Assembly (NCBI GenBank): GCA_022711595.1
Contig: JAKLET010000026.1
Span: 1 to 55,109 of the forward strand
Length of the DNA stretch: 55,109 bases
Direction of reading: 5' to 3'
From: Deltaproteobacteria bacterium
GTDB taxonomy: Bacteria; Desulfobacterota; Syntrophorhabdia; Syntrophorhabdales; Syntrophorhabdaceae
Shown here: positions 1 to 7,830 of the stretch, piece after piece
Numbering within the stretch: the stretch's first letter is position 1
Layout: every line of letters begins with the position of its first letter
Translations under genes and position numbers: made by a program
Notes under the pieces: model-generated
Told to the model about the DNA's origin: nothing
The model's database searches: none
What the model saw: the letters and a program-made list of their open reading frames with translations, nothing else

Positions 1-1
1 A

Positions 2-415
2 GTCGATACATACGGCGGCGTGGGCAGCCACGGCGGCGGCGCTTTTTCAGGAAAAGACCCCTCAAAGGTGGACCGGAGCGCCTCCTACATGGCCCGCTAT
101 ATCGCAAAGAACCTCGTGGCTGCGGGACTTGCAGACAGGCTGGAACTTCAGATCGCCTATACCATCGGCGTCGCCCGGCCCGTTTCGGTCATGATCGATA
201 CCCAGGGGACATCCAAGATCAGCCCCGACAAGATCGCCCAGATCGTCAACGACCTGTTCGACATGAGGCCGAGGAAGATCATCGAGAAACTTGACCTCCT
301 GCGGCCCATATACAAGAGTACGGCCTGCGGCGGGCACTTCGGCAGGAACGAACCCGAATTCACCTGGGAGAAGCTTGACATGGTGGAAGAGATCAGAAAA
401 GCGGCAGGGATATAG
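2..415 (+). CDS. metK: S-adenosylmethionine synthetase, C-terminal part
   Basis: Partial gene cut by the left edge; the frame is open from base 2. The visible ~137 residues start in [19 protein letters not shown], the strongly conserved glycine-rich block of MetK that carries active-site Lys and Asp residues, and continue through the C-terminal domain to a normal stop. The enzyme makes S-adenosylmethionine from methionine and ATP in the cytoplasm. It lies 33 bases upstream of ahcY, so synthesis of SAM and removal of its product S-adenosylhomocysteine are probably cotranscribed. The identification rests on the motif and length of the tail; the N-terminal two thirds are outside the window. Confidence 0.96.
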   Translation, partial: VDTYGGVGSHGGGAFSGKDPSKVDRSASYMARYIAKNLVAAGLADRLELQIAYTIGVARPVSVMIDTQGTSKISPDKIAQIVNDLFDMRPRKIIEKLDLLRPIYKSTACGGHFGRNEPEFTWEKLDMVEEIRKAAGI

Positions 416-448
416 ACACGAAAAACAGCAAGAACCTGGAGGAAATAA

Positions 449-1774
449 ATGGATTATGATGTAAAGGACATGAAACTGGCCGATTCAGGGCTGGAAAGGA
501 TAGAATGGGCCAGCAGAAGGATGCCCGTTCTGAAGAAGATTGGGCAGCGCTTTCTCAAACAGAAACCCTTGAAGGGCGTAAGGATCGCCTGCTGCCTTCA
601 CGTGACGACGGAGACGGCGAACCTTGTTAAGACCCTGAAGGAAGGCGGCGCGGACGTGGTGCTGTGCGCCTCGAACCCGCTGAGCACGCAGGATGATGTG
701 GCCGCGGCGATCGTGAAGCATTTCAAGATCCCGACCTATGCCATAAAGGGAGAGTCGGACCGCCAGTATTACGAACATATCATGAAGGCCCTTGCCTTCA
801 TGCCCAACATCACCATGGATGACGGGGCCGACCTTGTCGGCGCTCTCCACATGATAGCCTTCGACCGCACCGATGCCCTCCATGATGTCATCAAGAGATG
901 GGTAAAAAAGCTCGGCAAGCAGGAGAAAAAGGACCTTGTCAGCGGTGTTGTCGGTTCCATGGAAGAGACGACGACGGGCGTCATCCGTCTGAAGAGCATG
1001 GAAAAGGAAGGCGTCCTGCAGTTCCCCGTTGTGGCGGTGAACGACGCGCTCACGAAGCACATGTTCGATAACCGCTACGGCACGGGCCAGAGCACTATCG
1101 ACGGCATACTGCGCGCGACGAACATCCTTTTCGCCGGTGCGACCTTCGTGCTTGCCGGGTACGGCTGGTGTGGCAAGGGGGTCACAATGAGGGCGAAGGG
1201 CCTTGGCGCACACGTTATCGTCACCGAGGTCGATCCGCTTCGCGCCCTCGAAGCCCATATGGACGGATTTGAGGTCATGGAAATGGAAAAGGCGGCCGCC
1301 ATCGGCGATATCTTTGCCACCACGACCGGCGATATCCACGTTATCCGCGAGGAACACTTCAAGAAGATGAAGGACGGCGCCATCGTGTGTAATTCCGGTC
1401 ATTTCAACGTGGAGATAGAGATCGAGGCCCTGGAGAAGATGAAAAAGGCCAAACGCCGGATCCGCGGGTTCATCGACGAGTATACGCTCAAGAACGGCAG
1501 GAAGATATTCCTCCTCGGCGAGGGGCGGCTTGTGAACCTTGCCTGCGCCGAAGGCCATCCTTCCGATGTCATGGATATGAGCTTCGCCAACCAGTCGCTC
1601 TGTTCGGAATACATGTGGAAGAACGCCAAAAAACTCGAAACAAAGGTCTACTCCGTTCCCAAGGCCATCGATGAGCAGGTGGCCATGCTCAAGCTCGCAT
1701 CGGCGGGTATCACCATTGACAAGCTCACGCCGGAGCAGAAGACATACCTCGCATCCTGGGAGATGGGTACGTGA
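449..1774 (+). CDS. ahcY: Adenosylhomocysteinase
   Basis: Encodes 441 residues of S-adenosylhomocysteine hydrolase, which cleaves SAH to homocysteine and adenosine using bound NAD. Seen: the substrate-domain block with HVTTETANLVKTL, the EETTTGV segment, the NAD-binding glycine motif GYGWCGKG near residue 235, and the conserved NSGHFNVEI and LLGEGRLVNLACAEGHPSDVM blocks. The start has the spaced Shine-Dalgarno CTGGAGG. The C-terminus is short and lacks the Lys-Tyr tail of the longer type. It sits between metK and a PfkB-family kinase with a 4-base overlap on the latter, consistent with one SAM-cycle operon. Confidence 0.97.
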   Translation: MDYDVKDMKLADSGLERIEWASRRMPVLKKIGQRFLKQKPLKGVRIACCLHVTTETANLVKTLKEGGADVVLCASNPLSTQDDVAAAIVKHFKIPTYAIKGESDRQYYEHIMKALAFMPNITMDDGADLVGALHMIAFDRTDALHDVIKRWVKKLGKQEKKDLVSGVVGSMEETTTGVIRLKSMEKEGVLQFPVVAVNDALTKHMFDNRYGTGQSTIDGILRATNILFAGATFVLAGYGWCGKGVTMRAKGLGAHVIVTEVDPLRALEAHMDGFEVMEMEKAAAIGDIFATTTGDIHVIREEHFKKMKDGAIVCNSGHFNVEIEIEALEKMKKAKRRIRGFIDEYTLKNGRKIFLLGEGRLVNLACAEGHPSDVMDMSFANQSLCSEYMWKNAKKLETKVYSVPKAIDEQVAMLKLASAGITIDKLTPEQKTYLASWEMGT

Positions 1775-2688
1775 TCAAGCTCCTTGTCGCGGGAACGGTA
1801 GCGTATGACTCCATAGAGACCCCCTTTGGAAAGGCCGACAATGTCCTCGGGGGGTCGGCCCTGCATTTTACGAATGCCGCCAGTTTTTTCACCGATGTGG
1901 GAATCGTGGCAACCGTGGGCAGCGATTTTGACCTCGCGGGCATCTCTTTTCTCGCCGACCGCAATGTGGACATGTCAGGCATCGAGGTCGATCAGGGCAA
2001 GACGTTCCGCTGGGAGGGCAAGTACGGCTACGACCTCAACCAGGCAATAACGCTCAAGACGGAGCTCAACGTCATAGAGACATTCAAACCCAAGGTGCCC
2101 GAGGGCTACCGGGATGCCGAGTTCCTTTTCCTGGCCAATATAGATCCCGAGCTTCAGCTCCACGTCATAGACCAGGTAAAAAAACCTGTTGCCCTTGTCC
2201 TCGATACAATGAACTTCTGGATCGAGAACAAGTTCGATCATCTCATGGAAGTGATAAAACGGGTCGATATGCTTGTCATAAACGAGGCGGAGCTCAGGGA
2301 GATAACGAAGGAGCACAACCTTGTCAAGGGAGCCCGGAAGCTCATCGAGCAGGGCCCCGCCTGCATCATCGCAAAACGCGGCGAGTACGGCGTCTTCATG
2401 ATGAACCGGGACGAGGTCTTCCTTGCGCCTGCCTTTCCCCTTGAAGACGTCTTCGATCCCACCGGCGCCGGCGACACATTTGCCGGCGGCTTCATGGGAT
2501 ATCTCGCCAACGTGGGCGAGGCAACATCGGAAACGGTGAAACAGGCCATCATCATGGGTACCGTCATGGCCTCCTTCAACGTCGAGGATTTCAGCATCAA
2601 CAGGATCAAAAGGCTGACCATGGAGGAGATCAGGGAGCGCTACAGCGCATTCAAGGAATGCATGCAGTTCGGGGATATAAGCCTCTAA
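1771..2688 (+). CDS. PfkB-family kinase, possible adenosine kinase
   Basis: A 305-residue ribokinase/PfkB-fold sugar or nucleoside kinase. The C-terminal signature DPTGAGDTFAGGF (anion hole and catalytic Asp) is intact near residues 229-241, and the N-terminal GGSALHF segment fits the substrate-lid region. The GTG start overlaps the ahcY stop by 4 bases, indicating translational coupling. Substrate cannot be read from sequence; because AhcY releases adenosine and is product inhibited, phosphorylation of adenosine to AMP is a sensible inference, but carbohydrate kinase is the safe family-level name. It is the last gene of the operon, followed by a nonameric intergenic repeat array. Confidence 0.85.
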   Translation: MIKLLVAGTVAYDSIETPFGKADNVLGGSALHFTNAASFFTDVGIVATVGSDFDLAGISFLADRNVDMSGIEVDQGKTFRWEGKYGYDLNQAITLKTELNVIETFKPKVPEGYRDAEFLFLANIDPELQLHVIDQVKKPVALVLDTMNFWIENKFDHLMEVIKRVDMLVINEAELREITKEHNLVKGARKLIEQGPACIIAKRGEYGVFMMNRDEVFLAPAFPLEDVFDPTGAGDTFAGGFMGYLANVGEATSETVKQAIIMGTVMASFNVEDFSINRIKRLTMEEIRERYSAFKECMQFGDISL

Positions 2689-2690
2689 AG

Positions 2691-2726
2691 ACGGTTGCAG
2701 CCGTTTGAACCGTTCCAACGGTTTGA
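2691..2726. repeat. Nonameric degenerate tandem repeat array
   Basis: Four consecutive 9-base units (such as GCCGTTTGA, ACCGTTCCA, ACGGTTTGA) directly after the PfkB-kinase stop. Units share a YCGTTYRA core but are not identical. Same family as arrays near 14.4, 33.9, 40.8, 42.0 and 46.2 kb. Confidence 0.8.
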
Positions 2727-2826
2727 ACGATGAAGATAAAAGATATATCTCACGCCCGTGAGGGTTGTTTTTTTAATGCGGGTAGAGCCGGTGAGCTTCC
2801 TGTGACAATAACAGAGGGTAATAAAA

Positions 2827-2848
2827 AAGCGGGCCCGAGGGCCCGCTT
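2827..2848 (-). terminator. Rho-independent terminator of the HU gene
   Basis: Perfect 10-bp stem (arms 2827-2836 and 2839-2848) with a 2-base loop. Read on the minus strand it follows the HU stop by a few bases and is followed by a run of six T. Confidence 0.9.
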
Positions 2849-2856
2849 CGCTCTAT

Positions 2857-3183
2857 CTATTTCTTTTTCGCTTTGACTGCCGGTTTCTTGGCCGCTTTCG
2901 CGACTGCCTTACCGTTGACCACAGCCTTCAACGCTGCCCCTGCGGAGAACTTGGGAACCTTCTTCGCGGCTATCTTGATCTCTTTGCCGGTCTGGGGGTT
3001 TCTTCCCTTTCTGGCCGGACGGCTGGCGACGGAGAACGTGCCGAACCCTATAAGGGTAACCTTGTCGCCTTTCTTCATTGCCTGCGTGATGCTGCCAGTG
3101 ATCACGGCCAACGCCTTTGCCGCAGCCGCCTTGGAGACCTTGATCTCCCCCGCCACCTTTTCCACTATCTCTGCCTTGGTCAT
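2857..3183 (-). CDS. hup: HU-family DNA-binding protein
   Basis: A 108-residue histone-like nucleoid protein. The HU signature GRNPQTGKEIKIAAKKVPKF is intact in the DNA-binding arm region, and the N-terminal helices MTKAEIVEKVAGEIKVSK match the dimer core. Compared with ordinary HU of about 90 residues it carries an additional Lys/Ala-rich C-terminal tail of some 18 residues (ending AVKAKKK), which probably adds nonspecific DNA affinity. A good ribosome site (AAGGAGG) lies ahead of the start and a strong terminator directly behind the stop, so it is a single-gene transcript. A weak promoter candidate, TTGCAT (3314-3319) and TAATAT (3292-3297) with 16-base spacing on the minus strand, lies upstream. 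Confidence 0.96.
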   Translation of the reverse strand: MTKAEIVEKVAGEIKVSKAAAAKALAVITGSITQAMKKGDKVTLIGFGTFSVASRPARKGRNPQTGKEIKIAAKKVPKFSAGAALKAVVNGKAVAKAAKKPAVKAKKK

Positions 3184-3501
3184 ACTTGATGCCTCCTTGA
3201 GTATAATGTAGGTATATCTATGATTATCAGGCGAACATCCTGTGCCTGGCCCATGAACAATATACGCCGTGCATTGGTTTATATGGGAGAAATATTACTA
3301 CAATTTCCCGATAATGCAAGCAATTTATGTATTTTTATCTTTGTCGGGTACACCATGGGGTCAATTAGCTGCAGGCTCTGGTAAAAACGTCTCACCTGTT
3401 CAGGCAGTTTTGTTGTTATGACCTGTGACCCGTCACCCATTGCCTGTATTTTCTTTTTTCTTTATAGAGAGGGCTTTTTCCGCTACAATGATGCCAATCC
3501 T
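3184..3501. other. Gap between HU and the MscS gene
   Basis: This 318-base stretch holds the upstream region of the HU gene (minus strand), AT-rich around 3290-3340, and a heptameric repeat array at 3415-3449. No RNA gene or additional coding frame is convincing. Confidence 0.6.
3415..3449. repeat. Heptameric degenerate tandem repeat array
   Basis: Five consecutive 7-base units (for example GTTATGA, CCTGTGA, CCCGTCA, CCCATTG) of the CCYRTGA type also found at 15.8, 24.3 and 46.2-46.4 kb. An upstream in-frame ATG at 3418 of the MscS reading frame lies inside this array, which argues that the true start of that gene is downstream. Confidence 0.8.
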
Positions 3502-4518
3502 ATGGAAAACGTGCGAATTGTTCTGAACGGGTTGTTTGTCCCCTTCGTTGTGGCAGCTGTGGCGATGGCCGTGCTCTTTGTCATTCGTGGTGTGACCTTT
3601 CACGTGTTCAACAGGTGGACGAATCACACCGGCGCAAAGGTGAACGGAGTTATCGGAGATTCCCTCAGGACGCCCTCCATCTACTGGTGCATCGCCATCG
3701 GGCTCTACATTGCCCTGGAGCTGTCCGAACTGCCGAGGAAGTACGTCTTCGTTGTTGACCGGACAATATATATCCTCATTGTTTTTTCCGCCACCATCGC
3801 CTTTGCGAACCTCGCCGTAAGGGCTTTTGAGAGCTATGCCCAGCGCTCCGATATAAACATACCGGCGACGGGGATCGTCTTCGGCGTCTTCAGGGCGACC
3901 ATCATTGTCGCGGGCGTCCTTGTCATCCTCAACATCCTCGGTGTTTCCATCGCGCCCCTGCTGACGGCGCTTGGCGTCGGCGGCCTCGCCGTTGCCCTTG
4001 CCCTCAAGGACACCCTTTCCAATCTCTTCGCCGGGCTTTATATCATCGCGTCAAAACAGGTGCGCCCCGGCGATTACATCAAGCTCAACTCAGGGGAGGA
4101 AGGGGTCGTCACCGATATTACCTGGCGTTCAACGACGATCATGTCGTCGGCGAGCAACATCATAATCGTTCCCAATGCTCACGTTGCCTCGGCGACGATA
4201 ACGAATTACGAGCTTCCAGAGCGGCAGATGTACGTGAGCGTACAGGTCACCGCCCCGTACACGGGAGACCTCGGCAGGATAGAAGATATCACCTGCGAGG
4301 TTGCCCGGGCGGTCACGAACGGGCTGCCCGGTGCCGTGCCGGGACAGGAACCGTCGGTGAGGTTCCACACCTTCGGCGATATCGGTGTAGGGTTCTCTGT
4401 CAATGTGAAGATAGAGGATTCAGGTTCTCTCTTCATCGTAAGGCACCATCTCATAAAGGCCCTCCATAAAAGATATGCAGAGGAAGGGATCGCGATCCCG
4501 GCCAGGAATGTCGGATAA
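3502..4518 (+). CDS. MscS-family mechanosensitive channel
   Basis: About 338 residues: three N-terminal membrane segments, then the pore-lining helix and beta domain around ALGVGGLAVALALKDTLSN and the downstream IASKQVRPGDYIKL, which is the diagnostic MscS block. The protein releases solutes on hypo-osmotic shock through the inner membrane. The frame stays open to an ATG at 3418, but that ATG lies in an intergenic repeat array, so the Met at 3502 (MENVRIVLNGLF) is preferred; neither has a clear ribosome site. The stop overlaps the next gene by 11 bases. Confidence 0.9.
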   Translation: MENVRIVLNGLFVPFVVAAVAMAVLFVIRGVTFHVFNRWTNHTGAKVNGVIGDSLRTPSIYWCIAIGLYIALELSELPRKYVFVVDRTIYILIVFSATIAFANLAVRAFESYAQRSDINIPATGIVFGVFRATIIVAGVLVILNILGVSIAPLLTALGVGGLAVALALKDTLSNLFAGLYIIASKQVRPGDYIKLNSGEEGVVTDITWRSTTIMSSASNIIIVPNAHVASATITNYELPERQMYVSVQVTAPYTGDLGRIEDITCEVARAVTNGLPGAVPGQEPSVRFHTFGDIGVGFSVNVKIEDSGSLFIVRHHLIKALHKRYAEEGIAIPARNVG

Positions 4519-5374
4519 GGAAGAGATCCTTGTCGTCCACCTGGGCGGCCTGGGCGATGTCTGCCTGTCAGAATCGGTCTTTTTATCTCTGCGGGAACAT
4601 TTCGGGGATTGCCTTGCTGCTCTTGGCAACAGGCGTTTTCTCGACCTTTTCGGTGGATATTTCAAGAGAACACAGGGCGTGGAATCAAGGCACTGGCTGT
4701 ACCTCTTTTCCGAAAGGCTCACGGGGCCGCGCTGGAGGAGGATCGTCTTTGTCGGTAAGGACAGGCAGGGGTTGATCCGACAGCGCTGGAAGGTTTATTC
4801 GGAGGAAGAGCTCATATTCATTGAAATGTACCCGGAAGGGGCATTCGGGCCGCTGACGAGAGGCGAGACGCGCCGCGTTGATGTTGCCGCCGTGCACATC
4901 GAGGACTATCAGCTTGCACAGCTTAACGCGTTCGGAATAGCCCCGCGCTGGAAGACCATCGCCGGAGGCAGGGATGACAGGGTCATTCTCTATCCTGAAG
5001 CGGGTTTTTCAAAAGAGAAATGGCCAGTTGAGAATTTCGTCGCCCTTTTCCGCTCGCTCAAAGAGAGGGGGGTGGAAGTTGTATTGCTAAGGCCGGCGGA
5101 CCTCTCTGTTCCCCTGAAAGAGACCGTTTTTTTCGAAGACCTCCCCGAAGTGAAGAATTTTTTTGGTGAGGGGGGGCTTTTCATATCCAATGATTCCGGG
5201 ATGGCCCACCTTGCCGGTGCCTGCGGGCTTTCCACAGTCACCATCTTCACCGGCTTCGACCCCGCCATATGGCACCCGAGGGGACGCAACATTTCTCTGA
5301 AAACAGGTGTTGACAGGATAGATGTCAAGTCGATCACGAAATTGATCGGCACGATAATGACCAGTTCACAATAA
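4508..5374 (+). CDS. Glycosyltransferase family 9 (heptosyltransferase-like)
   Basis: About 288 residues with the GT9/ADP-heptose:LPS heptosyltransferase fold. Seen: N-terminal ILVVHLGGLGDVCLSESVF (acceptor-domain loop) and C-terminal SNDSGMAHLAGACGL, the donor-binding motif of the family. The protein is shorter than the usual 320-350 residues. It likely acts at the inner face of the membrane in lipopolysaccharide core or another glycan; the specific sugar is unknown. The chosen ATG at 4508 begins MSDKEEILVV; a further ATG at 4475 would add 11 non-conserved residues. It overlaps mscS and faces the M48 gene tail to tail. Confidence 0.85.
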   Translation: MSDKEEILVVHLGGLGDVCLSESVFLSLREHFGDCLAALGNRRFLDLFGGYFKRTQGVESRHWLYLFSERLTGPRWRRIVFVGKDRQGLIRQRWKVYSEEELIFIEMYPEGAFGPLTRGETRRVDVAAVHIEDYQLAQLNAFGIAPRWKTIAGGRDDRVILYPEAGFSKEKWPVENFVALFRSLKERGVEVVLLRPADLSVPLKETVFFEDLPEVKNFFGEGGLFISNDSGMAHLAGACGLSTVTIFTGFDPAIWHPRGRNISLKTGVDRIDVKSITKLIGTIMTSSQ

Positions 5375-5401
5375 CCAAATATAATGTATCGTTGTTGATT
5401 A

Positions 5402-6730
5402 TTATTTCTTGTCCTTGTCTTCGAGGCTGTCGAGAAGGCGCATGAGCTCGGCGCTTTCGCGGGAATTGATGCCGTAGCGGGAGATGGCTTTTTCAAGGTT
5501 GGTCTTTGCCAGCATTACGTTTCCTTTGTATACGTAGTAGCGGCCGAGATATGCGTGACCCGCCGCCTCGTCACCGGCCCTGCCGAGGATCATGCCGAGG
5601 CGGTGATAGATGTCAGGGTATGCCGGCGCGTATGAGGCAAGATCTTGAAAGGTCTTAACAGCGAGGTCGTTCCTCCCCATCCCCTCATATGCCCTGCCAA
5701 GGAAATAGCGCCCCACGGGGAGCCTTGTGTCCTTCAGCGCCGCGGCCGCCTCCGGGAACCTGCGGGCGGTGACATATATCTCGCCGAGAAAAAGATCTTT
5801 ATAGGGGGATGGGCTTGCGCGGGAGATCCTGATCGCTTCGTCAAAATCCCCCTTCAGCAGATAATAGAGCGAAGCGCCGTATGCCGCTACGGGGTCTTTG
5901 TTGTCGCGGGCATAGCGCCTGAGCCATTCGTTGTCGGCAAGTCCGGAAGCGCGGTGGTTCAGCATGACCTTCGTCCTTGCGATAATATAGGGAAAAAGAG
6001 ATGTGTCGACGGAAGGGGGCTTCCTTTTCCATTTTTTCTCAAGGTTGATAATACGGCTTTCATGGTACGGATGGGTGAGAAGGTACTGGGGATAAAGCTT
6101 GTCCCCTCCCGCAGCCCTCAATTTTTTCAGGAAATCGGCGATACCCAGGCCGCCGTAGCCGGACTTGTCGGCAAGGATCGAACCTTCCCTGTCTGCTTCG
6201 TCCTCATCCTCCCTGGAGTACCTCAGGGCCATTGTCTGCGCCGCACCCATGCCGGTCACCAGGACGGCGTCACGAGCAGAGTCGCCCACAAGCATGGCGG
6301 CGAGCATGGTTGCGACCATGGTGGCGTTGATGTATTTTTGTTTAGCCATTCTTTTGGCGATGTGTCTTTTCTTTATATGGGCGAACTCGTGGGCCATGAC
6401 GCCGGCCAGCTCTTCTTCGTTGTCGCAGGTGGCTATAAGGCCCATGGCGATATAAACGTAGCCCCCTATCGTGGCAAAGGCGTCGATTGTCGGAGAATCG
6501 ATGGCAGTCAACACGATGGGGAAGGGCATGACCGTGTTTGCCTCAAGACGGCCCCTGATATCGCTCATATAGAGAGATACATAAGGGTCATTGTTGATGG
6601 GCGCCGATCGTGCGACCTCGAGGAAGATCTCCTTGCCGTACCTGCGCTCCTCCTCGTTCGTAAGCGCCCACGCGCAGGTGAAAAAGGCAAGGGAAACGAG
6701 GATCGCTAAGATCGGGACGTATCTTCTCAA
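5402..6730 (-). CDS. M48-family periplasmic metalloprotease with TPR repeats (BepA-like)
   Basis: A 442-residue protein with a Sec signal peptide (about 22 residues, ending CAWA), an M48 peptidase domain with the zinc motif HEFAH at 114-118 and the downstream Glu ligand in EADREG, and a C-terminal half of tetratricopeptide repeats. This is the BepA/YfgC architecture: a periplasmic protease and chaperone that supervises outer-membrane protein assembly. Its start overlaps the stop of the upstream carboxypeptidase gene by 4 bases, so the two envelope genes form an operon. Confidence 0.92.
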   Translation of the reverse strand: MRRYVPILAILVSLAFFTCAWALTNEEERRYGKEIFLEVARSAPINNDPYVSLYMSDIRGRLEANTVMPFPIVLTAIDSPTIDAFATIGGYVYIAMGLIATCDNEEELAGVMAHEFAHIKKRHIAKRMAKQKYINATMVATMLAAMLVGDSARDAVLVTGMGAAQTMALRYSREDEDEADREGSILADKSGYGGLGIADFLKKLRAAGGDKLYPQYLLTHPYHESRIINLEKKWKRKPPSVDTSLFPYIIARTKVMLNHRASGLADNEWLRRYARDNKDPVAAYGASLYYLLKGDFDEAIRISRASPSPYKDLFLGEIYVTARRFPEAAAALKDTRLPVGRYFLGRAYEGMGRNDLAVKTFQDLASYAPAYPDIYHRLGMILGRAGDEAAGHAYLGRYYVYKGNVMLAKTNLEKAISRYGINSRESAELMRLLDSLEDKDKK

Positions 6731-7671
6731 GGTTTTTTTGCAGATTTCTTCACGGACTTGACGGTCCGGTGTTTGGCCACCTTCTTCTTTGCCGGGGATT
6801 TTTTCGTTTTCGAGGATGTCTTGACGGCACCGGGGGGAGCGGGAGAGAATGCCTTTGCCTGGCGAAGCTCCAGATCGGTGGGCACGTCGTCATAAATGGT
6901 CTTCAATATCTGGACGCTGTCACCCCAGAGGTTGCGGCTCGCGAGGAGCGCCAGGATATAGACCTTGCCGTTCTTTTCAAAGGCGCCCACATAGCAGTGT
7001 CTCGACGCGCGGGTGTAACCGGTCTTTCCGCCGATCGCCGGTTCGAAGCAGAACAGCAGTCTGTTATGGTTTTTGTATCTTATGGTGCGCGAGCTGTCCT
7101 CGAAGAGGAAGTACTTTGTGGTGACCAGTTCGAGAAAACGCTCGTTGGCGAGGGCATGCCTGAAAATCAGGGCGAGATCGTAGGCGCTTGTGTACTGGTT
7201 GTCGGCGGTCAGGCCCGAGGCGTTCTCGAAGTTCGTGTCAATGGCGCCGATATCCCTTGCGCGTTCCGTCATGAGCCTGGCAAAGGCGTCTTCAGAGCCT
7301 CCGACATGGGTCGCGAGGGTATAGGCGGCATCGTTGGCGGACTCCACCATGGTCCCCTTCATAAGGTCCATCGCCCGGTATTTTTTTCCGGGGACAAGGT
7401 TCATCTTCGAGCGGGGTATCTTCACGACGTTCTTGTCGGGGATGATGGTCTCGCTGCCGTCCAGGTGTTCGATGGCCACGAGCGTTGTCATGACCTTGGT
7501 GGTGCTTGCCGGCGCCAGCCTGCGGTGATAGTCCCTCCCGGTAATGACCCGGAATGTGTCTTTTTCGACGAGTATAAAAGACTGGGCGGTTATGCCGTTC
7601 TCATCGGCCGCTGGAAGGATGGAAGGCATAAAGAGAGAAAACAGAAGAACAAAGGTGAGGATAAAACGCAT
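6727..7671 (-). CDS. D-alanyl-D-alanine carboxypeptidase (S11 family, PBP5/6-like)
   Basis: A 314-residue penicillin-binding protein of the S11 family with a signal peptide. All three active-site motifs are visible: STTK at 56-59 with nucleophile Ser56, SAN at 111-113 and KTG at 216-218. It trims the terminal D-Ala from peptidoglycan stem peptides in the periplasm. Unlike DacA, there is little of the C-terminal beta domain and no amphipathic membrane anchor; instead the protein ends in a very basic tail of Lys-rich repeats (KKSPAKKKVAKHR), which may bind wall polymers or membranes. It is the first gene of a two-gene operon with the M48 protease. Confidence 0.94.
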   Translation of the reverse strand: MRFILTFVLLFSLFMPSILPAADENGITAQSFILVEKDTFRVITGRDYHRRLAPASTTKVMTTLVAIEHLDGSETIIPDKNVVKIPRSKMNLVPGKKYRAMDLMKGTMVESANDAAYTLATHVGGSEDAFARLMTERARDIGAIDTNFENASGLTADNQYTSAYDLALIFRHALANERFLELVTTKYFLFEDSSRTIRYKNHNRLLFCFEPAIGGKTGYTRASRHCYVGAFEKNGKVYILALLASRNLWGDSVQILKTIYDDVPTDLELRQAKAFSPAPPGAVKTSSKTKKSPAKKKVAKHRTVKSVKKSAKKP

Positions 7672-7733
7672 TCTGCCTAATCTTATACACTATTCGACCC
7701 GTTGTTACAAGACCTGTTGCGAATTTCTCAAGA

Positions 7734-7824
7734 CAGTGAAGCGTAAGGCGTGAAACCGTAAGGTGTAAATGCTTTACCTAAGTTTCTTAACGCTCAAGCG
7801 GTTCAAGCACTTAAGCATTCAAGC
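7734..7824. repeat. Heptamer array followed by 8/9-mer array
   Basis: Positions 7734-7768 hold five exact-length 7-base units (CAGTGAA, GCGTAAG, GCGTGAA and so on). Positions 7791-7824 hold four units of 8 or 9 bases ending in TYAAG (CGGTTCAAG, CATTCAAG). The block fills the gap between the carboxypeptidase start and the larA stop. Confidence 0.7.
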
Positions 7825-7830
7825 CGCCTT

